Assembly (NCBI GenBank): GCA_902363135.1
Contig: CABIZF010000013.1
Coordinates: 13,963-77,962 of the forward strand
DNA from: Lachnospiraceae bacterium
GTDB lineage: Bacteria; Bacillota; Clostridia; Lachnospirales; Lachnospiraceae
Direction of reading: 5' to 3'
Length of the DNA stretch: 64,000 nt
A program made the position numbers and the translations under genes. Below the pieces are notes generated by a model. The model did not search any database, was not told the DNA's origin, and was given only the letters and a program-made list of their open reading frames with translations. Below, piece after piece: positions 1-7,367 of this stretch; the stretch's first letter is position 1; each line of letters opens with the position of its first letter.

Positions 1-2021
1 CCGATCATGGCAAGGATGCTGTAATCGATCTGATCCTCGGAGAGCATCTGGAACTTGCCGTCTACAACTCCAAAGTAAGTTGCAAACCAGATTACAATAG
101 TAGAGCACAGGATGATGGTGCCTGCCTTCTTGATGAAGGACCAGCCGCGCTCCCACATGCTGCGAAGTACGCTGCCTACCGTCGGCAGATGGTAAGCCGG
201 AAGCTCCATAACGAACGGAGCAGGATCACCGGAGAAGAGCTTCGTCTTCTTCAGGATGATACCGGAACAGATGATTGCTGCGATACCAAGGAAATATGCG
301 GACGGTGCTACCCACGATGCGCCGCCGAAGATCGCACCTGCGATCATTGCGATAAACGGAACCTTTGCACCACACGGAATAAAGGTTGTGGTCATGATTG
401 TCATCTTACGGTCATGGTCATTCTCAATGGTTCTGGAAGCCATGATACCAGGGATACCACATCCGCTTCCGATCAGCATCGGGATAAAGGATTTACCGGA
501 AAGACCAAACTTCCGGAAGATACGGTCCATGATAAAGGCAACACGTGCCATGTAACCACAGCCCTCAAGGAAGGCAAGGAAGATAAACAGAATCAGGATC
601 TGCGGAACGAATCCAAGTACTGCGCCGACACCGGCTACGATACCATCCATGATCAGGCCATGCAGCCATCCGTCAGATACACCTGCTGCAGAAAGTACAT
701 TCTCAAGCAGTACCGGGATACCCGGGATCCATACGCCATAGCCATCTGCCGGATCCGGAGCTTCACAGTTCCATTTCTCCATAACAGTGACTGCCTTTGC
801 GAAATCTGCACCGGTCGCAGTCTCCTCGCTCTCTGCGAGTGTCTCTTCATCCTCTACGGTATAAGTGACACTTGCGTCCTCAGAAACGGTCGAAGCAAAC
901 TCCTTCAGTGCTGCGGTAGCCGCATCTGCGTCAAAGTCATCTGACTCTGCATCCAGAGCTTCCACGACGCTATCCTCACCAGCATCCTCAGCAAATGCAT
1001 TTACGATTGCAGATGCATTGTCAAATTCTTCGGTATCTCCATCAAAGGAGCTTCTGCCAACACCTGCAAGGAACCATCCATCTCCGAATACGCCGTCATT
1101 TGCCCAGTCTGTTGCGATGCCGCCGACGGTCGTAACCGATACATAGTATACGATGTACATAACGACTGCAAAGATCGGAAGTGCCAGCCAGCGGTTTGTC
1201 ACGATCTTATCAATCTTATCAGAAGTGGTCAGCTTATCTTTTCCGTGCTTTTTGGTCACACACTCTCCGATGATAGAGGATATGTACACATAACGCTCGT
1301 TCGTGATGATACTCTCCGTATCGTCGTCGAACTTATCTTCAAGCTCTTTAATCTCAGCAGATACATCCGGGACAGATGTCATCTGATCCTGAATCTTGTC
1401 ATCCTTCTCCAGAAGCTTGATCGCGAAGAAACGCTTCTGCTCCTCCGGAATGCTGTTCAGCTTTGCTGCTACACGATCGATCACGGACTCTACTTCCGGT
1501 GCAAATTCATGTACGGAATGGAATGCGTTCTTCTTCTGTGCGATGGATACCGCCTTCTCTGCCGCCTTCTGGATACCGGTACCCTTCAGGGCAGAAATCT
1601 CAACAACCTCGCAGCCGAGACGCTTGCTCAGCTTATCTGTGTGGATCTTGTCGCCATTCTTCTCTACGACATCCATCATGTTGATTGCCATGATCACCGG
1701 AATGCCGAGCTCCATGATCTGTGTGGACAGATACAGGTTACGCTCGATGTTTGTTCCGTCAATGATATTGATGATTGCATCCGGACGGTCACCGATCAGA
1801 TAGTTTCTTGCTACCACTTCCTCCAGCGTGTATGGAGAAAGGGAATAGATACCCGGAAGGTCCATGATGATTACATCCTTATGTCCCTTCAGCTTACCTT
1901 CTTTTTTCTCGACCGTAACACCCGGCCAGTTACCTACAAACTGATTGGATCCGGTCAGCGCGTTGAACAGAGTAGTCTTACCGCAGTTCGGGTTGCCGGC
2001 CAATGCGATTTTGATTGCCAT
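1..2021 (-). CDS. feoB: Ferrous iron transporter B, 3' part cut by the window edge
   Basis: FeoB carries Fe(II) across the cytoplasmic membrane using an N-terminal GTPase domain. About 673 codons are visible; the C-terminal part lies beyond base 1. The start at 2021 gives MAIKIALAGNPNCGKTT, so the G1 loop is at residues 9-17. A DLPG G3 motif, an NMMD G4 motif and the first membrane helix (WLALPIFAVVMYIVYYVS) follow. The conserved core (FVPQ, FLAFLEGCGYMARVAF, GSGCGIPG) is intact. An acidic stretch of roughly 90 residues (about 770-1050) sits in the loop after helix 1, which is predicted extracytoplasmic and much shorter in E. coli FeoB. It is the last visible gene of a feoA-feoA-feoB operon. 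Identity is certain from the motifs. Confidence 0.96.
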   Translation of the reverse strand, partial: MAIKIALAGNPNCGKTTLFNALTGSNQFVGNWPGVTVEKKEGKLKGHKDVIIMDLPGIYSLSPYTLEEVVARNYLIGDRPDAIINIIDGTNIERNLYLSTQIMELGIPVIMAINMMDVVEKNGDKIHTDKLSKRLGCEVVEISALKGTGIQKAAEKAVSIAQKKNAFHSVHEFAPEVESVIDRVAAKLNSIPEEQKRFFAIKLLEKDDKIQDQMTSVPDVSAEIKELEDKFDDDTESIITNERYVYISSIIGECVTKKHGKDKLTTSDKIDKIVTNRWLALPIFAVVMYIVYYVSVTTVGGIATDWANDGVFGDGWFLAGVGRSSFDGDTEEFDNASAIVNAFAEDAGEDSVVEALDAESDDFDADAATAALKEFASTVSEDASVTYTVEDEETLAESEETATGADFAKAVTVMEKWNCEAPDPADGYGVWIPGIPVLLENVLSAAGVSDGWLHGLIMDGIVAGVGAVLGFVPQILILFIFLAFLEGCGYMARVAFIMDRIFRKFGLSGKSFIPMLIGSGCGIPGIMASRTIENDHDRKMTIMTTTFIPCGAKVPFIAMIAGAIFGGASWVAPSAYFLGIAAIICSGIILKKTKLFSGDPAPFVMELPAYHLPTVGSVLRSMWERGWSFIKKAGTIILCSTIVIWFATYFGVVDGKFQMLSEDQIDYSILAMI

Positions 2022-2067
2022 TTCTCAATTCCCTCTTTCTGTCATAGTCTTTTTCAATGAAATCAGC

Positions 2068-2289
2068 TTATTCAACCTCGATCATTTCCGCGTCGGCTTT
2101 TCTTAAGGAAAGCTCATAGCCGCGGACTGTGACCTCTACAGGATCTCCAAGCGGAGCAACCTTTCTTACATAAACCGGAACACCCTTTGTGATGCCCATG
2201 TCCATGATACGTCTCTTCACCGGTCCCTCGCCGTGCAGCCGCTTTACGGTAACAGTCTGGCCACAGGCAACTTCTCTTAATGTCTTCAT
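2068..2289 (-). CDS. feoA: FeoA family protein (proximal to feoB)
   Basis: A 73-residue SH3-like FeoA protein. FeoA is a small cytosolic partner required for FeoB-mediated ferrous iron uptake. The sequence has the usual features: RLHGEGPVKRRIMDMGITKG followed by a beta-rich stretch ending in a short acidic tail. An AGGAGAGAAG ribosome site precedes the ATG. It lies 46 bases upstream of feoB and about 30 bases downstream of a second feoA, so the three are almost certainly co-transcribed. Confidence 0.93.
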   Translation of the reverse strand: MKTLREVACGQTVTVKRLHGEGPVKRRIMDMGITKGVPVYVRKVAPLGDPVEVTVRGYELSLRKADAEMIEVE

Positions 2290-2318
2290 GCTTCTCTCCT
2301 TCTTTCCTTCAATATGAA

Positions 2319-2531
2319 TCAGACAAGAATTTTATTGGCCATATCCTTGCCGATCGCTACACGGGAATCCTTGACGTTGACGATAATGTTACCACCCACT
2401 TCAGAAATTACGGTAACAACGCCCCCGACCACAAATCCGAGATTCTCAAGAAACCGGCGTGTCTCTTCCTTTCCGCCGATCTTCTTGATCACATTCGTCT
2501 CTCCGACATTTGCCATTGTAAGCGGCATCAT
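2319..2531 (-). CDS. feoA: FeoA family protein (first gene of the feo operon)
   Basis: A second FeoA-type SH3-like protein of about 70 residues, diverged from its neighbour; ENLGFVVGGVVTVISEVGGN is the typical core. I chose the ATG at 2531 because AAGGAGG (2537-2543) sits five bases ahead of it. A longer reading from 2555 is possible but would bury that ribosome site inside the gene. Tandem feoA copies before feoB are common in Clostridia. The role of each copy cannot be told from sequence. Confidence 0.9.
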   Translation of the reverse strand: MMPLTMANVGETNVIKKIGGKEETRRFLENLGFVVGGVVTVISEVGGNIIVNVKDSRVAIGKDMANKILV

Positions 2532-2596
2532 TTCATCCTCCTTCAGTTCATCCATGTCTTATTGATGGATTTTTTCATTTCTTTGTTTCCTACGTT

Positions 2597-2625
2597 AGTT
2601 TATTCTCATTTGCGTTAGATGTCAA
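2597..2625 (-). promoter_or_regulatory. Sigma-A-type promoter of the feo operon
   Basis: On the minus strand a perfect TTGACA (-35, 2620-2625) is followed by a 17-base spacer and TAAACT (-10, 2597-2602), about 65 bases before the feoA start. The spacer and -10 region hold two direct copies of CTAACG, a possible repressor site. I cannot assign it to Fur or DtxR. Confidence 0.7.
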
Positions 2626-2657
2626 CAAGTTTTATTGGCTTTTTACATCTTTCATCA

Positions 2658-2690
2658 GTAATGGCGAACCTTGGTGTGGTTCGCCATTAC
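2658..2690 (-). terminator. Perfect 13-bp hairpin between flavodoxin and feo
   Basis: GTAATGGCGAACC and its exact reverse complement flank a seven-base loop. It lies 23 bases beyond the flavodoxin stop codon and just ahead of the feo promoter, as expected for a transcript end. No clear T-tract follows on the minus strand, so termination may be weak or the hairpin may stabilise the mRNA end. Confidence 0.55.
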
Positions 2691-2712
2691 TTTATTGTGC
2701 AAAACTAACATT

Positions 2713-3138
2713 TCATGCAAGTGACTTACCAAGTTCCCGACAGGAAGCCTTTGCATCGTCATCCGGCTCCTCAGCGCAGATCACGGATTCATGTGCCAGT
2801 TCTGCACCTGCACTCTTACAGGTCTCCTCCCAGGTGCGCATCCACTCACCATCGCCCCATCCATAAGAGCCAAACAGTGCAATCTTCTTGCCGGAAAGCT
2901 TTGCCTCGCAAGCCTTGAACATCGGCTCAAATTCCGTATCCTCGAGTTCCTCGGCTCCCATTGCCGGGCATCCGAATGCAACTGCATCGTAGGCATCCAT
3001 TTTGTCTGCGGAGAATGTATCCGGTGTGAATACCTCTGCCTCTGCGCCTGCGCTCTTTGCACCCTCGGCCACCTCATTTGCCATTGCCTCTGTGTTACCT
3101 GTTCCACTCCAGTATACAACTGCAATTTTACTCATCAT
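2713..3138 (-). CDS. Short-chain flavodoxin
   Basis: A 141-residue flavodoxin, an FMN-binding electron carrier that often replaces ferredoxin under iron shortage. The phosphate-binding loop WSGTGNTEAMA is at residues 9-19. GCPAMGAEELED and GSYGWGDGEWM match the two isoalloxazine-binding loops. Length and fold order are those of the short-chain class. It is the last gene of a leftward set with DUF3793 and DUF2325 genes, next to feo, which fits an iron-limitation regulon. Confidence 0.94.
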   Translation of the reverse strand: MMSKIAVVYWSGTGNTEAMANEVAEGAKSAGAEAEVFTPDTFSADKMDAYDAVAFGCPAMGAEELEDTEFEPMFKACEAKLSGKKIALFGSYGWGDGEWMRTWEETCKSAGAELAHESVICAEEPDDDAKASCRELGKSLA

Positions 3139-3183
3139 TCCTACCTCTTTCTTATAAAATTTTCTTATAAAGCTTAATTTATG

Positions 3184-3741
3184 TCATGCAGCTACGGTGA
3201 GCTGCAGAACACTTCTTCCCTGCTGCCAGAGCCTCAGATAGACGTCTCTGCATTTTTTATACTTTGCAAACAGTTTTACGGCCTCACATTCATTACAGTA
3301 GACCTTCCAGCATCCGGAGCATTTAAAATTCCGGCCTGCATTTTCAATAAAGCCAATAACATCTCCCAGCGGATAGCCAAGAAAAATTCCGATCTCATGT
3401 GGAAATCCTTCTCCCTCAAGATTGGATAAACGTTCCTTTAAATGTACAATCGCTTCATCTGCATCTGTACTGCGGTACCCGTATCTCTCCAGAAAATGCA
3501 GCACGCCCGGCTTTAATATATTTTCCTGCAGCCGTGTCTTCCGGCACACATAGACAAGTGCAGTCGCAGCGCGCTTTCGCAGCAAAATGACAGAAAGTCC
3601 TTTCTCTTTCATCTGTGCATTCCAGAATGCGATCTGCTCTGTTAACTCTTCTTCTGATGTATACGGCATACTGAACAGATTCGCCGTTTTCAATGATGCA
3701 AGCGTCGGAGAGCAATTCCCGATCAGATATTCCTCCAGCAT
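3184..3741 (-). CDS. DUF3793 family protein
   Basis: A 185-residue protein of the DUF3793 family, whose biochemical role is not established. The signature is visible near residues 112-125 (FPHEIGIFLGYPLGDV), then a cysteine-containing segment CSGCWKVYCNECEA and a C-terminal YKKC motif. DUF3793 genes are recurrently found beside flavodoxin and Feo genes in Clostridia, so a role in iron or electron metabolism is inferred. It sits between flavodoxin and the DUF2325 gene, all leftward. Confidence 0.85.
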   Translation of the reverse strand: MLEEYLIGNCSPTLASLKTANLFSMPYTSEEELTEQIAFWNAQMKEKGLSVILLRKRAATALVYVCRKTRLQENILKPGVLHFLERYGYRSTDADEAIVHLKERLSNLEGEGFPHEIGIFLGYPLGDVIGFIENAGRNFKCSGCWKVYCNECEAVKLFAKYKKCRDVYLRLWQQGRSVLQLTVAA

Positions 3742-3803
3742 AGCAGCCCCCTTTTTCCCGTTTCTTCTACCTGTTTTTTACAGTATCTCCGTTTGCCAAA
3801 CTC

Positions 3804-4085
3804 TTATGCGCAATACTCGTTCAGCACGCCCTTTAACGCAGCTGCACTGCTTGTATGGATCCGCGCTACCGGGATGTTGTTGCGCTTTGCTTCCTGTGCT
3901 GCTGCCAGTACCATCTTATGGGAAACCGTATTTGTAAACAGAATCAGAAGATCCGGATTGCCGATCTTCTTACGGATCGGTCCATTTTCCTTTGCAAATA
4001 CCTTTGCCTTACAGCCAAAGCCCCTGCAAATGTCAGAATACTGACAGACCATTCGCTCGTTACCACCTATAATTACAACGCTCAT
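3804..4085 (-). CDS. DUF2325 domain-containing protein
   Basis: A 93-residue protein starting SVVIIGGNERM, the usual start of DUF2325 proteins, a Rossmann-like small family without an assigned reaction. Short, with no membrane segment. It is the first gene after the promoter at 4140-4168 and probably leads a transcript with DUF3793 and flavodoxin. Confidence 0.82.
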   Translation of the reverse strand: MSVVIIGGNERMVCQYSDICRGFGCKAKVFAKENGPIRKKIGNPDLLILFTNTVSHKMVLAAAQEAKRNNIPVARIHTSSAAALKGVLNEYCA

Positions 4086-4117
4086 ACACTTCCTCCGTAT
4101 TTTGTGTCCGGTTTATA

Positions 4118-4168
4118 TTAGCTATCACTAACTATCGTTATGATATTATAACCCAGTAATTCTGTCAA
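4118..4168 (-). promoter_or_regulatory. Promoter with a TTAG-N6-CTAA dyad at the start site
   Basis: Minus-strand TTGACA (4163-4168), a 17-base spacer and TATCAT (4140-4145) form a strong sigma-A-type promoter for the DUF2325-DUF3793-flavodoxin set. The expected start is near 4133. Just downstream, 4118-4131 reads TTAG-N6-CTAA in an AT-rich GATAGTTAGTGATAGC context, well placed for a metal-responsive repressor (Fur- or DtxR-like). The repressor class is inference. Confidence 0.68.
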
Positions 4169-4189
4169 GTATTTTTTGTTGAATCAGCA

Positions 4190-4235
4190 ATAAAAAAATA
4201 GAGCAGAGACAACCATTCATCTGGTATCTCTGCTC
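4190..4235 (-). terminator. Intrinsic terminator after the GH42 gene
   Basis: GAGCAGAGA at 4201-4209 pairs with TCTCTGCTC at 4227-4235, with an extra inner ACCA/TGGT pairing. On the minus strand it is followed by TATTTTTTTATT (4190-4200). It lies about 55 bases beyond the beta-galactosidase stop. Confidence 0.85.
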
Positions 4236-4288
4236 CTGTTATGTTTTATTCCCAATTGCTTATCTGCGTTCAAACATGGTCGGCATCA

Positions 4289-6304
4289 TCACCGCTCGAT
4301 AATCTTCAGATCCCAGGCCGGGATATGTACCGTCTCTCCTTCCTTTACCGGCGTATCTCCAAACAGCTCCACTCCGTCTATTCCCTGATATGTGACTATC
4401 TGCTCCTTCGGCGAATAATTCAGATAATATACGATCTCTTTACCGAACTGATTGATACCGGTACGGATGATGACCGGAAACTCCGGCCGACCCGCCGCAT
4501 CTGCGATTCCAGCATCGTTCAGCGTATCCCGGAGAATCTCCTTCAGCATCGCCTTTGTCGTCTGGCAGCCAAGGTAGGTTGCTGTCCCTTTTCCGCAGGT
4601 ATTGCGTGTCACCGCCGCAAAACGTCCCCAGCTCGGATGGTCGTATGTGGCAAGCACCTGCACACTATTCTGCTCGACATTCAGCAGCTCAAGAAAGCCC
4701 CGCACCTCCTTTTCCCCGCAGAAATAATGGTCTGTGGCAAGCTGCAGATGATTCGGATAGGTGAAGTGGCTGTAGGAGACACCAAAGCACCGATTCAGAA
4801 TATGTGGCTGCACATCTGAATATACCTTCACATTCTCATCGGTAAATGCCGTCTTGAAGGTCGCCAGCAGATGCCCTCCCTGCTCCACGTAATCCGCGAT
4901 ACGCAGCAGCAGCTTCTCATCTGCCGTATACAGTGCCGGAAGAATCAGCAGATCATAATCCGACAGCTCCTCTGATTCCGGCCAGAGTATATCACATTCC
5001 ACATTTATCTCATAGAGCGCGTCATAAATATAACGCACCACATCATTATACCGGAATTTGCTGCCATCCTCATTTTCCCGGATCGGGAACCAGTCCAGCG
5101 CGGTAAGCGACTCATTTGAGAGCAACAGAGCGACCCGGTTGTGCTTTTTCAGATTGATCAGATGCGGGCCAAGTCCGGCAAATTCCAGGCCGATCTGCTT
5201 TGCCGCACGGTACGTCTCATTTTCCTTAAAATCATGGCTCAAAAGACCCTTCCAGTATGTCTCAAAGGAATTATGGATGGAATGCCAGTGCCAGTATTCG
5301 ACCATATTAGCGCCGGATGCCAGGTGGCTGAACGCCTGCAGCCGCAGCTGTCCGTCATACGGTGTCCACTGCGGAAATCCCTGTGCTTCGGTCTCAAGCA
5401 CAAAATAATTGTCCTTTTTCAGAGAACGGGTCAGATCCCCGCCAAAAGCAATCTCTGTGCCGGTCAGGTAGTCCTGCGTCGGATGATAAATGTCGCATCC
5501 GGCCACTGTCAGTGCCCGTGCTGCATGTACATGATCTACCATCGGCTGTACACCGTAAGAATATCCCTTCCACTCAAAGTCAAAATTGTGTGTGATAAAC
5601 TGATCCTCGCGGGCATATTCCTTTACGATGCCGGACTGCCACATAAGAAATTCATCTACCAGTGTGCGCCGGAATTTCTCAAACTCTGCACCAAGGCTGC
5701 CGTTGATCGTGCCGCGTACATCCGGAAAATCTTCCCATGCATTGATCCGGTTGCTCCAGTAATCAAGACCAAATGCCCTGTTCATCGCATCCAGATCATC
5801 ATGGAATTTTTCACGCAGATATTTGACAAACCGCTCCTGTACGTGGCCTCCTGCCGTGTCATAATACTTCGTCTCATTGTCGAGCTGGAAGCCAATGACA
5901 CATTTTCGGTGTGCCGTTACCTCCATCAGCTTCCGAATGATCCGCTCTGCATAGAAAAGATATGCCGGATGCGTAATATCCATGATCTGCCGCGCACCGT
6001 AAATACCGGGTCCCTGCTTCGTCGTCGCCAGGATATCCGGGTGTGCCTTTACCATCCAGGTCGGGATCGCATAGGTCGGTGTGCCGACAATAACTGAGAT
6101 TCCGGCTTCCTCCATCGCATCCAGTACACGTGTCACATGGCGGAAATCAAACACACCCTCCTGCGGCTCATGCGTGCTCCACGTCGACTCAGCAATCCGC
6201 ACAACATTGATATTCGCCGCCTTCATCATCTTTACGTCCTCCGCAAGGCGGTCATACGGCATATACTCATCGTAGTAGGCAACGCCATACAATAATTTGT
6301 CCAT
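4289..6304 (-). CDS. GH42 family beta-galactosidase
   Basis: A 671-residue cytosolic glycoside hydrolase of family 42, which removes terminal beta-galactose. The TIM barrel occupies about residues 1-380: YGVAYYDEYMPYDRL, then FQLDNET with the acid/base glutamate, and VLETEAQGFPQW with the nucleophile glutamate. A trimerisation-type domain with NESLTALDWFP follows, then a small C-terminal beta domain. The start at 6304 has GGGAGG nine bases ahead; an upstream in-frame ATG at 6328 would put that site inside the gene. No signal peptide. It has its own promoter and terminator, so it seems monocistronic. The natural substrate cannot be fixed from sequence. Confidence 0.92.
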   Translation of the reverse strand: MDKLLYGVAYYDEYMPYDRLAEDVKMMKAANINVVRIAESTWSTHEPQEGVFDFRHVTRVLDAMEEAGISVIVGTPTYAIPTWMVKAHPDILATTKQGPGIYGARQIMDITHPAYLFYAERIIRKLMEVTAHRKCVIGFQLDNETKYYDTAGGHVQERFVKYLREKFHDDLDAMNRAFGLDYWSNRINAWEDFPDVRGTINGSLGAEFEKFRRTLVDEFLMWQSGIVKEYAREDQFITHNFDFEWKGYSYGVQPMVDHVHAARALTVAGCDIYHPTQDYLTGTEIAFGGDLTRSLKKDNYFVLETEAQGFPQWTPYDGQLRLQAFSHLASGANMVEYWHWHSIHNSFETYWKGLLSHDFKENETYRAAKQIGLEFAGLGPHLINLKKHNRVALLLSNESLTALDWFPIRENEDGSKFRYNDVVRYIYDALYEINVECDILWPESEELSDYDLLILPALYTADEKLLLRIADYVEQGGHLLATFKTAFTDENVKVYSDVQPHILNRCFGVSYSHFTYPNHLQLATDHYFCGEKEVRGFLELLNVEQNSVQVLATYDHPSWGRFAAVTRNTCGKGTATYLGCQTTKAMLKEILRDTLNDAGIADAAGRPEFPVIIRTGINQFGKEIVYYLNYSPKEQIVTYQGIDGVELFGDTPVKEGETVHIPAWDLKIIER

Positions 6305-6339
6305 AAATGTAAACCTCCCATTTCTCATATATCATCCTC

Positions 6340-6368
6340 AGTATAAAGAAAACAGCCTGCAAACGCAA
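6340..6368 (-). promoter_or_regulatory. Promoter of the GH42 gene
   Basis: Minus-strand TTGCGT (6363-6368), a 17-base spacer and TATACT (6340-6345), with the start codon 36 bases downstream of the -10. Confidence 0.6.
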
Positions 6369-6389
6369 GCTGTAAATATGTGGTCGACG

Positions 6390-6418
6390 TTGTGTTTTTT
6401 TGATCAGCATGGTACAAT
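6390..6418 (+). promoter_or_regulatory. Promoter of the Gx transporter gene
   Basis: TTGTGT (6390-6395), a 17-base spacer and TACAAT (6413-6418), about 70 bases before the ATG at 6489. It is back to back with the GH42 promoter. Confidence 0.5.
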
Positions 6419-6488
6419 TGCCTATGAATTGCTCAGCCGTAAAGCAGCTCCCGCAATTCTACAAACATCATCACCATGGAGAATTTAT

Positions 6489-6989
6489 ATGATTCAAAAA
6501 AAAGAACCCCTGAATCAAAAGCTCGCCCGCATGGGGCTTTTTACTGCTCTTGGTGCAATTTTCGGCTATGTCGAATCACTGCTCCCGGTCTTTGCCGGAA
6601 TCCCCGGGGTAAAGCTCGGACTGGCAAATCTTTCCGTGCTCTATATTCTGATGCGTTATTCTCTGAAAGAGGCAACACTTGTCTCTGCATTGCGCATTCT
6701 GATCGTCGGCATGCTGTTCGGAAACGCCTTCGGGATCTTCTACAGCCTCTGTGGAGCCGCACTCAGCCTTCTATGCATGAATGCCGCCAAAGCACATACC
6801 GATACATCCACACGGATGATCAGCGTACTCGGCGGCATTTCGCATAACATCGGGCAGCTCCTTCTCGCCATGTGGCTGGTAGGACGCACGACCCTTCTTT
6901 TTTATACTCCGGTACTGCTCCTCTCTGGACTTCTGACCGGACTAATCATCGGTCTTCTGACGGAAGAGGTACTGAAACGCATTCACTGA
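6489..6989 (+). CDS. Gx transporter family membrane protein
   Basis: A 166-residue, very hydrophobic protein of the Gx transporter family (older label: heptaprenyl diphosphate synthase component I). Five or so membrane helices are visible, with ALGAIFGYVESLLP near the start and GISHNIGQLLLAM in the middle. The ATG at 6489 has GGAG seven bases ahead; longer in-frame readings begin with atypical sequence. The family resembles vitamin-uptake S components, but substrate is unknown. Its TGA ends at 6989 and the convergent cadC-like stop begins at 6990, so the two genes abut with no gap. Confidence 0.85.
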   Translation: MIQKKEPLNQKLARMGLFTALGAIFGYVESLLPVFAGIPGVKLGLANLSVLYILMRYSLKEATLVSALRILIVGMLFGNAFGIFYSLCGAALSLLCMNAAKAHTDTSTRMISVLGGISHNIGQLLLAMWLVGRTTLLFYTPVLLLSGLLTGLIIGLLTEEVLKRIH

Positions 6990-7352
6990 CTAATTTTCTT
7001 CTATGTGCTCCTGTCCCTGTGAGATGATTGTGCGGACATGCTCATCCGCCAGAGAATAAAATACCGATTTCCCTTCCCTGCGGCTCTTCACCAGGCGGCT
7101 CTGCTTCAGGATCCGAAGCTGGTGGGAGATTGCCGACTGTGTCATGTTTAATGCTGCTGCCAGATCGCAGACGCACACCTCTGCCTCAAAGAGGACGAAC
7201 AGAATCCGGATCCGCGTCGAGTCCCCAAAAATCTTAAACAGCTCTGCCAGATCATACAGCTCCGTCTCCTCCGGAATCGTCTCTCGTACAATTTTCAGAA
7301 GATTTTCATGCACCTCTGTCACTTCACAGCATCCGATTTCCTTTTCTTCCAT
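6990..7352 (-). CDS. ArsR/SmtB-family metal-sensing repressor (CadC/CzrA type)
   Basis: A 120-residue winged-helix repressor. Helix 3 carries EVCVCDLA, a cysteine pair used for Cd/Pb/Zn sensing in CadC-like proteins. The recognition helix is in TQSAISHQLRILKQSRLV, and the last helix has DEHVRTIISQGQEHIEE, the His/Asp/Glu pattern of a CzrA-type zinc site. An extra GCC pair sits near the N-terminus. It is the last gene of the HMA-ATPase-repressor operon, whose promoter holds a matching operator, so autoregulation is likely. Confidence 0.92.
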   Translation of the reverse strand: MEEKEIGCCEVTEVHENLLKIVRETIPEETELYDLAELFKIFGDSTRIRILFVLFEAEVCVCDLAAALNMTQSAISHQLRILKQSRLVKSRREGKSVFYSLADEHVRTIISQGQEHIEEN

Positions 7353-7367
7353 AATGCTGTATCCTTT

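Noticed and set aside
189-2060. Long plus-strand open frames of 251 and 271 codons
   Set aside because: They are antisense to feoB, whose motifs are clear on the minus strand, and they match no family.
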